Assembly: GCF_003287735.1 (NCBI RefSeq)
Contig: NZ_NSCM01000012.1
Location: 22,897 to 86,896, forward strand
From: Photorhabdus bodei
GTDB taxonomy: Bacteria > Pseudomonadota > Gammaproteobacteria > Enterobacterales > Enterobacteriaceae
DNA length: 64,000 bases
Direction: 5' to 3'
Shown: piece by piece, positions 39,908 through 50,727 of the stretch
Layout: every line of letters begins with the position of its first letter
Numbering within the stretch: position 1 is the first letter of the stretch
Made by a program: the position numbers and the translations under genes
The notes under the pieces: model-generated
What the model was told of the DNA's origin: nothing
The model's database searches: none
Seen by the model: the letters and a program-made list of their open reading frames with translations, nothing else

Positions 39908-42229
39908 TTACTTCAAGGTAAAATTGACAGAATCAATTTGCCCGCCCAAATCCAAAACACTAAGCTGATATTTACCCGGTTGAGTCAAGGTCTGAACAAA
40001 TCCCCGATTATTTTCTGTGGTCATTACCTGTTCTCCATTCAGAAACCACCATTGTTGCCCACCACTACCGCCCTGAGTGGTAACACGTAAATCAAGGCTG
40101 CCAAAACCAGGAAGCCGTTTCAATACATCTCCGTTACGAATCCCCACGATCAACAAGGGCGCTTCATCTGATTTCAACGGTGGACATCGAGGATTAACCG
40201 GCGGCAGACGCTGCGCTCGTCGCTCTTGCGCGGGTAACCATGATTCGAGGGTAATCGGCCATAAAGCGATATTTTTAGCCTGAGCGCCGGGACAATCAGG
40301 AGCCACGCGCAAACCGTTTTTATCCAACCACACCTGTTCATTGACGCCTGAAATAGCCTCTTGCCCCACCGCAGGCAGCGTAGGCGGAATCGTGTTATTC
40401 AGTATCCAGCTCAGACGCCGCTGACGGCAATTATCCTCTCCCTTCGGTAAACTCTGCCCTCCCGGCCAACAGATGATTGCCCGACTCACACTTGCTGGAC
40501 GCGGATCAACCGGAATCCGTTTAGCCCCATTTCGCATATTGGCGAACAACAGATTATTGACCTGATTCATGATGGGAACCGCCGTAGCATAGCCGAACTG
40601 CCCGACAACTGGCGTGCCATCCGGCCGACCAACCCAAACACCAATGGTATAACGCGCATTTAAGCCAATGGCCCAAGCATCACGGTAGCCATAGCTGGTA
40701 CCGGTTTTCCAAGCCAGCGGCACTTGTGCCGGCAAAACATCATCAGGTTGCGGCAGAGCTTCTCCAGCCATAATTCGCCTCACTATCCATGCAGCGCCGG
40801 GGGAAAAAAGTTGCCGATCACGCAATTTCTGCTGCGGAGTGAATCTCAAGGGGGAAACCTTCCCCTGACGGGCAAACGCCGTGTAAGCCGCCACCAGTTG
40901 ATCCATCCGGGTTGCCGTACCACCAAGAATCAATGATAAATTGGGTTCACTGCCGGGAGGAAAACGCAATACGGTTCCCACATTACGCATATTGGCGGTA
41001 AACCGCTTGGCGCCATAGGCTTCAAGCAGTTGCACGGCGGGTAAATTCAGTGAACGAACCAACGCCTCACTGGCACTGACCGGCCCATGAAAGCCACTGT
41101 CAAAATTTCCGGGGCGATAATAATCAAAGCGGCGAGGCACATCCTGTAACAGTGATTCCCCATGAATTAACCCATCATCCAGCGCCATGGCATACAAAAA
41201 TGGCTTCAAGGTTGATCCCGGCGAACGCCATGAACTTATCATATCGACATGACCAAAACGGCTATCATCCCGTAGATCCAGCGAGCCGATATAAGCTTTT
41301 ACCGCCATGTCTGTATGATCAACCACTAACACGCCAATCGAAGTTTTTTCTGGTAACTGGTACTTCCAATTCACCGCCATATCTTCAAGCTGACGCTGTA
41401 ATCCCACATCAAGGGTTGTTTTGATGATCTCCTGACGAGTACCTTTCGCCATTCGTCTGGCAAGCAAAGGGGCAAGCTGTGGCACCTGCCGAGGAGCCAA
41501 CCACAACGTTTCTTGCTGAATATCAGCAATCGTCTGTTCCGGCCAGATTTTATAGTGCGCCAACCGTTGCAACACCTTATCGCGAGCAGCCTGTGCCCGT
41601 TCAGGATAGCGATCTGGCCTTAAACGGCTAGGAGCCTGTGGCAGAACAGCCAGTAAAGCCGCTTCTCCCGCTGAGAGTTCAGAGGGCGGTTTAGCCAAAT
41701 ATGCCCAACTCGCCGCACCGACACCTTGTAATGTGCCACCAAACGGCGCACGGTTCAGATACATCTCCAGAATTTCATTTTTGGAATAGTGCCATTCAAG
41801 CTGCAAAGTACGCCAGATCTGTTTCAGCTTCCCGCCGAAAGTGCGTGAATGGGGATCAATCAACCGAGCGACCTGCATTGACAGCGTACTGCCACCGGAT
41901 AAAATTTTACCGGCTCGTATATCTTGCCAGGCAGCCCTGACCAGAGAAATCGGGTTAATCCCCGGGTGTTTATAGAACCAGCGATCTTCATAAGTCAGCA
42001 AAGCTTGAATATATTCCGGTGATACTTGATCCAATGTCACCGGATAACGCCAAACACCTTCATCATCGGCAAAACGCCAAAGCGGCGTACCATCCTCACT
42101 CACGACAATACGCGCCATTTTGACTTCACGCAGTGGCAGAGGCCAGATTTTATCTGCCAGCCATAAACCCACCGGGAGCAAAAACAACAACAGTACAATC
42201 AGCCACATAAGGCGATGCGTTTTCTTCAT
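39908..42229 (-). CDS. pbpC: Penicillin-binding protein 1C
   Basis: Bifunctional peptidoglycan glycosyltransferase/transpeptidase-like protein anchored in the inner membrane. The 773-residue protein has an N-terminal membrane helix (8-25), a family 51 glycosyltransferase domain with YEDRWFYKHPGINP (about 80-93) and GGSTLSMQVAR, a transpeptidase domain with Ser339-Thr-Leu-Lys342 and KTGTSYGYRDAW near 510, and a C-terminal PBP1C-specific domain. It is downstream of yfhM, a pairing seen in many bacteria and thought to couple wall repair to trapping of invading proteases. Confidence 0.95.
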   Translation of the reverse strand: MKKTHRLMWLIVLLLFLLPVGLWLADKIWPLPLREVKMARIVVSEDGTPLWRFADDEGVWRYPVTLDQVSPEYIQALLTYEDRWFYKHPGINPISLVRAAWQDIRAGKILSGGSTLSMQVARLIDPHSRTFGGKLKQIWRTLQLEWHYSKNEILEMYLNRAPFGGTLQGVGAASWAYLAKPPSELSAGEAALLAVLPQAPSRLRPDRYPERAQAARDKVLQRLAHYKIWPEQTIADIQQETLWLAPRQVPQLAPLLARRMAKGTRQEIIKTTLDVGLQRQLEDMAVNWKYQLPEKTSIGVLVVDHTDMAVKAYIGSLDLRDDSRFGHVDMISSWRSPGSTLKPFLYAMALDDGLIHGESLLQDVPRRFDYYRPGNFDSGFHGPVSASEALVRSLNLPAVQLLEAYGAKRFTANMRNVGTVLRFPPGSEPNLSLILGGTATRMDQLVAAYTAFARQGKVSPLRFTPQQKLRDRQLFSPGAAWIVRRIMAGEALPQPDDVLPAQVPLAWKTGTSYGYRDAWAIGLNARYTIGVWVGRPDGTPVVGQFGYATAVPIMNQVNNLLFANMRNGAKRIPVDPRPASVSRAIICWPGGQSLPKGEDNCRQRRLSWILNNTIPPTLPAVGQEAISGVNEQVWLDKNGLRVAPDCPGAQAKNIALWPITLESWLPAQERRAQRLPPVNPRCPPLKSDEAPLLIVGIRNGDVLKRLPGFGSLDLRVTTQGGSGGQQWWFLNGEQVMTTENNRGFVQTLTQPGKYQLSVLDLGGQIDSVNFTLK

Positions 42230-42250
42230 CTATGAACACCAAGAGAGAAA

Positions 42251-42280
42251 TCAGCCCTTACACCAGAGCATAAGGGCTGA
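42251..42280 (-). terminator. Hairpin between yfhM and pbpC
   Basis: Perfect ten-base stem TCAGCCCTTA / TAAGGGCTGA six bases after the yfhM stop; the 3' side reads TTTCTCTCTT. It may terminate or attenuate before pbpC. Confidence 0.65.
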
Positions 42281-42285
42281 CAAAT

Positions 42286-45200
42286 TTAGCGGACAACTTC
42301 CAGTTTTTCAGGTGTAGAACCGACTGCACGCCAGTAAGGCACATACATAGATTCAACCTGTGGTGCAGGAATGGTGTAAACACCCGGAGTTACAGCACGT
42401 GCCAGATAGAGCAACGTCACTGGCTGAGACGGATCAACCGCGACTGCCGCCACATATCGATCATCACGATATTCAATATGATGAATCGTCGCCTGTTGCA
42501 TATCGCCAATCAACTCCTGAAGATTAGCGGCACCCTCACTCAACTTGGCACTGCTGTTAGCCAAGTTCTGGTTTTCCAGCTCCAAGCCGGCGGGCAATAA
42601 ATCAACAACCAAAGCATCCTGTACGGATTTATCTGAGCTTACCACCAGCTTCACAACCACCATTTCACCGCTTTTCAGATGGTCAATGGAAACCGGATTA
42701 CCCTTCATATCCAGATAGCTACGCTGAATTTTCAGCACATTAGCGTAAGGTTTTGGAGAGCGCAGTGGGTAGGCCACCACATTTACTCGTGAATAGAGCG
42801 TGCTGTCACCAAGGTTACTGATACTCACACCTTGCTGAATATCCTGTGGATACAGCATCTCACTATAGGGCTTATCCCTACTTATTGGTGAAGTCCGCTG
42901 ATTAATCACCGCTTTCCACGGCTGCACTGATGTATCAATAAAGAAACGTCCCGCCAAGTAGAGTGAATTACTCTCCTGAGTTGAGAAATAATTGCGAGAT
43001 GTCAATTCATCGGACAGAGCCAGCAATTTCTCATCACGTTCCTTTATTAGCATATTATTTTCAGTCAACAGAGCAACAATCATTGCGTTGTCACGGATGT
43101 CACTGCCGTAATCACCTAAATCTACATCATCATGACGGTTTTTACTGATCCCCAAACGAACCGCTTCATCTGCTCGGGTGTTATCCCCCATCAATTTCAG
43201 TGCGACTCCCAGTTGTACCAGTGACAAGCCATTGCCTGCTTGCTGACGGCGTTCATAAACTTGTCTCAGAGCGCCCAATGGTGCTTTCTGTTGATTGGCA
43301 AGCACCAGACCAGCATAAGACTGAACCGAGAATCGCATTGCTTCCTGATTCTGGCTGTAGGGATAGTTAATAACACTCTTATCCTGTAAATAACGTAACA
43401 GACGGTTATTGGCAGAAGTCAGCACCTCTTTAGGTACACTGTAACCTCGTTGACTTGCACGGAATAGAAAATCGGTGACATAGGCCGTTAACCAATATTC
43501 TTCATCACCGGTTTTATCCCATAAAGCAAAGCTACCGTCATGACGCTGCATACTCAACAGATGAATAATTCCCTCATCAATACTTGCCCGGCGTTTATTA
43601 TCATCTTCCGCCATGATACCCAAACTATTCAGCTCTGATTTGTTCGAATAGAGTGACGGATAAAGCCCACTGATTGTCTGTTCAAGACAGCCATATGGGT
43701 AGGCGTACAATTCACGAATATAGCGTGAAATCTGTAACGGTGGACGGCTGCTCAGTAACAACTGCCCCTCGGCTCCTTCTGGTGATAAACCCGATAAGGC
43801 ATTTAACGGCAACTGCCACTCCTCTCCCGGATGAATAACATTAGCGAACAGAACAGTTTCCGCTGGCTGTGCCTGACGCACACCAATCTTCCAACTATTT
43901 TTATACGGTTTCAGATTTTCACCGGGTAAATTCAGGCCATCAATCGTCAGGGAAACCTCTCCTTGACCAACCCCCAAATCCGCTGTGACCGGAATCTCTA
44001 CTGTGGTGCGTTTGCCTTTTTCCAATGTTATCTCTTTGCTAATATCCCCCTCTAACTTAATCAGGTCATTAGCCGCAAAGTTCAAGGTCAAGTTTTGCGT
44101 CTGTTCAGTTAAGTTAGTCAAATCTAACGACAACAATGCGCTATCACCACTCGCCATAAAGCGAGGTAATGCCATCTGTGCAACCACCGGCGCAGCAATG
44201 ACAACTTTACTTTCACCGTGGCCGAACTCGTCTTCACTCCACGCTTGAGCCATCAGCCTCAGTTCACCGTTGAAATCAGGGATTGGTAAAACGATCTGCC
44301 CTTCGCCATTTTCATCCAATGTCACCGGCTGTGCTTGTTCAGCGATAATCTTAACTTCGGTTAATGGCTTTCTGCCGCCACGCTCAAGGGCGCTATCATC
44401 ACCATCACCACCAAAACGCAGATTCGCCAGACGGCCTTCACCTTCAATCAACTGACCATACACATCATATTGATCGACACTGTAACGCTTACGACCAAAG
44501 AAGGCCTCATAGGGGTCGGGAGTTTTAAAATTCGTGACATTCAGCACCCCCGTATCGACAGCAGAAAGCAGCACATTAACCTGCTTGGGTAATTTCCGCC
44601 CTTGCTGTGGTGTCGCCTTGACTTTAACAGTAAGATTCTGATTCGGACGCATTTTTTCCGGTGCGGATAGCGTCAAATCCAGCTTACGATTTTCATCAGC
44701 CAACGGCAGGTGCAACACGCCAATGGCCCGTTTCGGTGTCACCTGACGAGATTTATCCTCTGGACGCACCACCACGGCGGTTAAATAAAGGTCATGACGA
44801 CGCCACTCTTTATTTACTGGCACTTCCACATCCAAACCTTGTTCTGGCACATCAATTTTTTGCCACCAAAGTGGCCCTTCACTGGATTCCACCAACAGAT
44901 AACCTTTACCGGCCTGTGGTGCAACCATATGCAGTTTTATCTTCTCACCTACCTGATAAGCGGGTTTATCCAGAGATAACTTCACCTGATCAGGACGAAC
45001 AGCCCCTGTACCACCGGTATTGTCCTGCCATGAGTAACCCGCCCAGAAATTAACGCTGGTCACTAATTGATTTTCTGGATTAACCACTTCAATACGGTAC
45101 GACCCCCAATCAACCGGAAAACTGACCTTTGCCGTACCATCTTGAGCAATTTGGATATGTTCATCCGCCATCACCAAATCTTTCTGGTCATAGCCTGATT

Positions 45201-47316
45201 GCCAACCTTCACCATCCGACCAACGCCAATAATAGTCACGGCGTTCATAAACCAGACGGGCAGTTAAATCTTTTGCAGCATATTTTTTTCCATTGGCATC
45301 GGCATACACCACCGCAAATTGCGCCAGTGAATTTTCATCCACATTGTAGCGACTTAGGTAACGCCCTACGCGATAGTCATAAATCTCTTTCTGATTAAAC
45401 AACGGACGGATACCAACCAGCTTTTCTGCCGGCCAAACGGCCTGTTCAACTCGACGAGTTACCGGGCGGCCGCCAGATTCAAGCAAACCTGCCTGTACAA
45501 TGACGTTTACCGGCGAAGAGACCGAACTCCAGTTGTCGGCACTGACATTAATTACGGCTTTACCCTCATTACCTAAAACCAAGTCAAACTCATCCAATGT
45601 GCGACTAAGATTGTCTTCTGTAACCGCACCAAACTCATAGCCAGGCAATTTTGCTACCGCATCCCGAGCTGGACGCAGAAATAATTGCCCTTGCAAGCGA
45701 TTATATGCGGCAGGTGCTCCATATAGATAACGGCCTTTAATCGCGAAATCCACATCGTGGTCTTTCATCACGGGTTGCGACTCACTACTAATTTCCAGAG
45801 CCATGCGCTCCGGCATAAAATCTTCGACATTAAACTTGTAATAACGGGGTTTGTTATCGCCCAAATCAAAACGTAGCGACCAGAGCCCAGTAGCCGCTGA
45901 CTGGGGGATCGCATAACGATACTGATACAACCCATTTTCGGGTTGCCAGACAAAACTACGAACAACCTGACCATCGGTTTTCAGTACATCCACTTTAACT
46001 GGCTGACTTTTCATTGCGCGGCCATCACCATCACGCAACAGGCCATTGACAATCAACGTTTCACCCGGGCGATAGAGATCACGAGGTCCAAAAACAAAAA
46101 ACTGTTTGCTGTACCCTTGTGGGCCAGAGATATCAAATTCAGACAGATCCAGCGCCGGTGATACCAAATCAATCATACTGGTTTGGTGATCATGAGTAGC
46201 GAGCAATAGTTTCGCTTTCGCATTTTTTTCTAAGCTGACGTGCCCATCATCGTCCGTTGTTGCCTTTGACAATAATTGCCCTTTCTCATCCAACAGCCGT
46301 ATTTCCACCCCTTTCAGGCTGCTACCTTGCGCCAAAGATTGGGTAAGCACATCCATCTTATCCAGATAGCTGTGCATAGAAACACCAACATCACTTAAGG
46401 TAAACATTGTTGCTGGATTGGAATCAGTATATTTACCCGTTTGTTGCATCACCGCCAGATAAACGCCATCTTGCTGTAACTCTTTGATATTACTTAATGG
46501 CAACAGTAATTTTTCGCGGGTATTCAGTGTTGGATTCAGATCGAAACGGCCGGTATAAACCAGTTCCGCATCTTTGAGCATCTCTTCAGATTCCCAAGAA
46601 TTCATATTATTGCGATATTGCCACTGTGCAATAAAAGCCGGTAATGCCGCCTCTTTTATCCTGAAAAAATTAACATCAACACGATTAACATTCAGAGCCA
46701 ATACCGGCAAACCTTCAGCAACTTTACTGGGTAACAAAGAGCCTTTGCTGGCAAAACCGACAGACGGAGAAATCGTCGCGGTTGTCAGCGTTTTCTCATA
46801 AGCCGTTTCGAGTTGACGATCATTGATACCTTTAACATCTTTATCCACGGTCAATTGCAACTTACGGGAGGGTGGCAAATGGCGCAAGCGCAGTTCCATC
46901 ATGTTATCTGACAGTTCCCACGCCCCATCGAGTTTGCCCTCTTTGACATCCACCAAACGGACATTCTGCGCAAAATCCTGATTCGGATCTAAAGGAACAG
47001 AAAATGTCACCACCATTGCACTAGCGCCATCAAGCTGAACTTCCGAGACATCCAGAATCTTCACTGGTTTACCGGCATAACGTTTTACTAATTCAGCCAG
47101 TGATGCCGCATCTTTCGGTTTTACTGATTTTGGTGGAGTATTTAATTGTTGAGGTGCTTTTTCGCTTTGAATTTCCGTGGACTGCGGTTGGGCAGCTTGC
47201 TTATTATCGGTGCTATCAGATTGGTCACAACCAGAAAGCATCAGCAAAGACGCTAAAATCACCGCCAAATAACGTTTGTTTCTTCTTGGCCGTTGCCAGA
47301 ATTGACCTTGATTCAT
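42286..47316 (-). CDS. yfhM: Bacterial alpha-2-macroglobulin (YfhM type) lipoprotein
   Basis: Large periplasmic protease trap attached to the inner membrane by lipid. Starting at ATG 47316, which has AGGGG at good spacing (the frame extends to 47346), it has 1,676 residues. The lipobox is LMLSGC. Macroglobulin repeats and the bait region fill the first 1,100 residues; the thioester motif CLEQ is at Cys1210 in YPYGCLEQT, so it can covalently trap proteases. The C-terminal complement-like receptor-binding region is intact. Paired with pbpC downstream. Confidence 0.95.
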   Translation of the reverse strand: MNQGQFWQRPRRNKRYLAVILASLLMLSGCDQSDSTDNKQAAQPQSTEIQSEKAPQQLNTPPKSVKPKDAASLAELVKRYAGKPVKILDVSEVQLDGASAMVVTFSVPLDPNQDFAQNVRLVDVKEGKLDGAWELSDNMMELRLRHLPPSRKLQLTVDKDVKGINDRQLETAYEKTLTTATISPSVGFASKGSLLPSKVAEGLPVLALNVNRVDVNFFRIKEAALPAFIAQWQYRNNMNSWESEEMLKDAELVYTGRFDLNPTLNTREKLLLPLSNIKELQQDGVYLAVMQQTGKYTDSNPATMFTLSDVGVSMHSYLDKMDVLTQSLAQGSSLKGVEIRLLDEKGQLLSKATTDDDGHVSLEKNAKAKLLLATHDHQTSMIDLVSPALDLSEFDISGPQGYSKQFFVFGPRDLYRPGETLIVNGLLRDGDGRAMKSQPVKVDVLKTDGQVVRSFVWQPENGLYQYRYAIPQSAATGLWSLRFDLGDNKPRYYKFNVEDFMPERMALEISSESQPVMKDHDVDFAIKGRYLYGAPAAYNRLQGQLFLRPARDAVAKLPGYEFGAVTEDNLSRTLDEFDLVLGNEGKAVINVSADNWSSVSSPVNVIVQAGLLESGGRPVTRRVEQAVWPAEKLVGIRPLFNQKEIYDYRVGRYLSRYNVDENSLAQFAVVYADANGKKYAAKDLTARLVYERRDYYWRWSDGEGWQSGYDQKDLVMADEHIQIAQDGTAKVSFPVDWGSYRIEVVNPENQLVTSVNFWAGYSWQDNTGGTGAVRPDQVKLSLDKPAYQVGEKIKLHMVAPQAGKGYLLVESSEGPLWWQKIDVPEQGLDVEVPVNKEWRRHDLYLTAVVVRPEDKSRQVTPKRAIGVLHLPLADENRKLDLTLSAPEKMRPNQNLTVKVKATPQQGRKLPKQVNVLLSAVDTGVLNVTNFKTPDPYEAFFGRKRYSVDQYDVYGQLIEGEGRLANLRFGGDGDDSALERGGRKPLTEVKIIAEQAQPVTLDENGEGQIVLPIPDFNGELRLMAQAWSEDEFGHGESKVVIAAPVVAQMALPRFMASGDSALLSLDLTNLTEQTQNLTLNFAANDLIKLEGDISKEITLEKGKRTTVEIPVTADLGVGQGEVSLTIDGLNLPGENLKPYKNSWKIGVRQAQPAETVLFANVIHPGEEWQLPLNALSGLSPEGAEGQLLLSSRPPLQISRYIRELYAYPYGCLEQTISGLYPSLYSNKSELNSLGIMAEDDNKRRASIDEGIIHLLSMQRHDGSFALWDKTGDEEYWLTAYVTDFLFRASQRGYSVPKEVLTSANNRLLRYLQDKSVINYPYSQNQEAMRFSVQSYAGLVLANQQKAPLGALRQVYERRQQAGNGLSLVQLGVALKLMGDNTRADEAVRLGISKNRHDDVDLGDYGSDIRDNAMIVALLTENNMLIKERDEKLLALSDELTSRNYFSTQESNSLYLAGRFFIDTSVQPWKAVINQRTSPISRDKPYSEMLYPQDIQQGVSISNLGDSTLYSRVNVVAYPLRSPKPYANVLKIQRSYLDMKGNPVSIDHLKSGEMVVVKLVVSSDKSVQDALVVDLLPAGLELENQNLANSSAKLSEGAANLQELIGDMQQATIHHIEYRDDRYVAAVAVDPSQPVTLLYLARAVTPGVYTIPAPQVESMYVPYWRAVGSTPEKLEVVR

Positions 47317-47452
47317 AACCATAACCCCTGTCTCAACTCCGGCCAACTGGTGGCAGGATTTAATGAATAACTTTATAAATCAATATATTAAATTTAAATC
47401 AAACAGATAGAATCAACTATAATACCTATGATCAACTTATATACCGCCTATT

Positions 47453-47579
47453 TATACCCGTCATCTTTCAAGTTGCCTCTTTGTTGGCTGCACTCGCTCA
47501 CCCCGGTCACATCGTTATCTATGCTTCCGGGGATTCACTCCCTTGCCGTCGCGATCCATCTTGAAATCCATAGGGTATA
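47453..47579. repeat. ERIC element
   Basis: Full-length 127-base ERIC, TATACCC to GGGTATA, upstream of yfhM. Confidence 0.92.
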
Positions 47580-47994
47580 TATAAGCAACGTAAAGACATT
47601 AAGTTCATATAATAGCCTGTTATTTTAATGAATTAAACATCACAGAAACGATAAGTAAATCTAAATTTATCGATTCAATCTTTCATTAAGAACTCCATAT
47701 ATCTTGTAAAAATAATTTTCGTCATTTCTCTCAGTGACCGAAGATAGACCTTTACTGCACCATCCGCTTGATAATCTACAAGCAGTAAAACAATATAAAA
47801 TCGATCATTAAAACAAGTTGAATAAACAGGAAATTATCATTATCGTACTGGTTATCAATATCGGATTAAATATATCCGGTTCCAGTATATTATTATCCTC
47901 CCCAACAAAATATATTAAAAATATATTAATAGGATTATAAACCAAACAACACAGATGATTATCTCATAGTTCATTACTATTATTTATACCCGTC

Positions 47995-48112
47995 ATCTTT
48001 CAAGTTGCTTCTTTGTTGGCTGCACTCACTCACCCCGGTCACATAGTTCTCTATGCTCCCGGGGATTCGCTCCCTTGCCGCCGCGATGCATCTTGAAATC
48101 CATAGAGTATAT
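47995..48112. repeat. ERIC element
   Basis: Nearly full-length ERIC; the right end is mutated (CATAGAGTATAT instead of CATAGGGTATA). Confidence 0.88.
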
Positions 48113-48630
48113 ATCATTTATGAATTAATGCCCTCAATTAATAAAAGCAATAAATAATCTTAACAACTGTATATATAATGCTTTATTTAACGCATCATTA
48201 ACCATTTATCCAGATTAGTCATCACCTTAATAATATATCGATAATGAATAAAAAATCATATAAATAAAATAAAGTCAAAAACATTTAACTTATTATACAG
48301 AAATTACCATTAATTAACTGATATTATCAGAAACTAATTTAATCGAATCAGAAACTCATTTTATGAAAATTAGCATTAGAAATAATTATCACCATTAATC
48401 CGCAAGTTAAATATATTATTGATAAAAACAAAACAGAGAGAATAGATACAATTAATAACAATTAATTTCATTATTATCACCATACCTAATTTTATTTTCA
48501 GATTTAACCATAAAATAAAACCAGCAATAAAGAATATATAAAAATCATAACACTAAAAATATAGAGATATAACAAATTCACTCAACAGAATTACAAAGTT
48601 AAAATCCAACAAAATAGAGATTAAGGAAAA

Positions 48631-48906
48631 TCACAATATATTGATATAGAGTGCCACTTTCTTACCAAAAGTGGCTATAATAACTTGCGTGAAACACCGA
48701 CTACAAAAATTGTTTTCTATAAAATATGAATAAAATCCTCTATGATGAAAAAATAAAATCAAAAATGCGAATAAATTTAGCAATAAAAACATTAACCTAT
48801 CGTTATTATAATCCCAATTATTTAAAACAGAAAAAAACGCTAACCCCAACGCTGTCGCAAATGGGGTAATAACCTGATGAACATCCATTTTCTCAACGAC
48901 TTTCAT
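48631..48906 (-). CDS. Small membrane protein of unknown function
   Basis: The 91-residue ORF starts four bases after the stop of the metallo-hydrolase gene, in the same direction, so it is probably translated by coupling. It has a hydrophobic segment near residues 12-28 and another near 38-54 (LMFLLLNLFAFLILFFHH), with a two-cysteine CSRC stretch near 68. No family was recognised. It could be a real inner-membrane partner or the remnant of a longer gene; the AT-rich composition lowers confidence. Confidence 0.45.
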   Translation of the reverse strand: MKVVEKMDVHQVITPFATALGLAFFSVLNNWDYNNDRLMFLLLNLFAFLILFFHHRGFYSYFIENNFCSRCFTQVIIATFGKKVALYINIL

Positions 48907-48910
48907 TATG

Positions 48911-49711
48911 TTACTCGACTAATAATACCTGTCCTGTTTTTAGCTGTTTGACATTTGGTAACCAAAGTCTTCCCCAGCTACCAGTACAATGACATCCATA
49001 GACCTCTTTTATATTTTCTTTTATGAAAAATTCTCTGATCTTCAATAACTCCGTCGGTAACGCTCTCCTTAAATGCAATCCGCCTATTACTGCGAATACT
49101 TTATCCACACCGGTAATCATTTTAGCGTGGTTAATAATTTCACAAATACCAGAATGACCACAGCCAACGATAATCACCAATCCATTATCGCTTTTCCAAA
49201 TTAACGCACTATCATCCAATATATAATCATTGGCCCAAGAGCTCTTTCTAACTAACCCAAAGGATTTTCGATGATCATTTGCTATTTCCCCTGAAAAAAT
49301 AAATCGCTCACTTATCTTCATATGCGATTTCGTTAAACGAAATAAAACTCTCTTCTTGACTCGTTTATTAATTTTACCCGACATTTTTTTAAATTTTAAC
49401 GCCATTTTCCTGAACATAACACCATAATATTTCTCATTTAATGCATCAGGATGACATATTAATTTAGCATTATGGGGAAAATAGTTAACACCACCTATAT
49501 GGTCAGAATGCCCATGAGAGATAACAATTTTGGATATATCATCAATAGGTATCCCCATCCTGTTTGCATTCTCAATATAGCTACCATCCGGGCCGGTATC
49601 AAAAATTATCTTCTCTTCACCATCTTCAAGTAAAAGACTCAAACCGGGCTTAGCTATCAAATATGAATCAGATGTTTTATTTTCCAGTAGTACAGTTATT
49701 TTTAACGACAT
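48911..49711 (-). CDS. Metallo-beta-lactamase-fold hydrolase
   Basis: The 266-residue protein has the zinc signature HGHSDH (His66, His68, Asp70, His71), a third-site His186 in VGCGHSGICEI, and His213 in GGLHL. The layout resembles the group annotated as dihydropteridine-type ribofuranosylaminobenzene phosphate synthase relatives in archaea and bacteria, but the substrate here is unknown. No signal peptide, so probably cytoplasmic. A basic insert (about residues 101-132, rich in Lys/Arg) is notable. It stands in AT-rich accessory DNA with one coupled small ORF. Confidence 0.85.
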   Translation of the reverse strand: MSLKITVLLENKTSDSYLIAKPGLSLLLEDGEEKIIFDTGPDGSYIENANRMGIPIDDISKIVISHGHSDHIGGVNYFPHNAKLICHPDALNEKYYGVMFRKMALKFKKMSGKINKRVKKRVLFRLTKSHMKISERFIFSGEIANDHRKSFGLVRKSSWANDYILDDSALIWKSDNGLVIIVGCGHSGICEIINHAKMITGVDKVFAVIGGLHLRRALPTELLKIREFFIKENIKEVYGCHCTGSWGRLWLPNVKQLKTGQVLLVE

Positions 49712-50187
49712 AGCTTATCCATTAATTTTGTTGAAGTCACGCTTCTATTAAACGGTACGGGTAACAATAGCATTGACGTACATCAATAAAATAATGAAAA
49801 GCCATTATATCGTCACATTTTTATAAGCAGATCACAAATTACCCCTCCTCTACTGACAGTTAATTTTTCAACATGAAATGATTATATCTCTATCATATTT
49901 ATTGTCTTGCAATATTCACATACGAATATTATCCCTTGCTGTACAATATATTTTTAAAGGCCGAGATGAATATATTATTAATAAATAAAACTCAACGATA
50001 GATTATTCAGGAAATTTAATCAAACTCACTATACTAATATCAGATGTAGTTAACAATGCTTAATTTGAAATATCACTATAAAGCCAGTAATTGACTTACA
50101 TAACCACTCTAATTTTATCTATATTATAAGATAAAATATAATATATTCATCAGATATAATTTGAATTCATATTACATAAAAAACATT

Positions 50188-50314
50188 TATACCTTATGGA
50201 TTTCAAGATGCATCGCGGCGGCAAGGGAGCGAATCCCCGGGAGCATAGATAACTATGTGGCCGGGGTGAGTGAGTGCAGCCAACAAAGAGGCAACTTGAA
50301 GGATGACAGGTATA
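50188..50314. repeat. ERIC element
   Basis: Full-length 127-base ERIC in the orientation opposite to the two at 47-48 kb, between the metallo-hydrolase gene and the IS30 remnant. Confidence 0.9.
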
Positions 50315-50556
50315 AATAGAGCAATTAATAATTATCGCCATATATAAACATCATCTACCGTTATAAACATAACCTATCCACTTATAACCAAACATTATTA
50401 ACACCTTTATTAATACGATAATAGAAATATATTATTTTTATGTAAAAATAGAATTAATACATTTAAAAATAATTGGTAGATTCACATAATAAATACAACA
50501 TCGTTACTCTGGAAGTAAACATATCCTGTATTCCTTTAAATAATTCATTGGGTATT

Positions 50557-50727
50557 TTACCACCCCGAGTTTTTCGGGCGATTATTTAATCGGTTTACCA
50601 CAAAATTTACTTCCTGTTCAGAGACTTCATTAAAATCGGTTCCCTTTGGAAAGTATTGACTGATTAACCCATTGATATTTTCATTGATCCCCCTTTCCCA
50701 AGGTGAGTAATGACGCCAATAAATCAT
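50557..50727 (-). mobile_element. IS30-family transposase, C-terminal remnant
   Basis: Translation of the minus strand from ATG 50727 gives 56 residues ending at TAA 50557: MIYWRHYSPWERGINENING followed by LISQYFPKGTDFNEVSE and NRLNNRPKNSGW. This is the characteristic end of IS30-type transposases (SPWERG-NEN-NGL-RQYFPKGTDF, RPRK). The N-terminal two thirds of the protein and the inverted repeats are missing, so it is a dead relic. Confidence 0.85.

Larger units (their letters stand above)
47317..48630. other. AT-rich gene-poor region with two ERICs
   Basis: Apart from the two ERIC elements at 47453-47579 and 47995-48112, no coding sequence, RNA gene or IS is recognisable. Reading frames here lie inside the ERICs and are not genes. 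The stretch upstream of yfhM must hold its promoter. Confidence 0.55.

Noticed and set aside
30190..47346. Plus-strand frames opposite der, hisS, rlmN, ndk, pbpC and yfhM
   Set aside because: All are antisense shadows of conserved minus-strand genes without ribosome sites or recognisable products.
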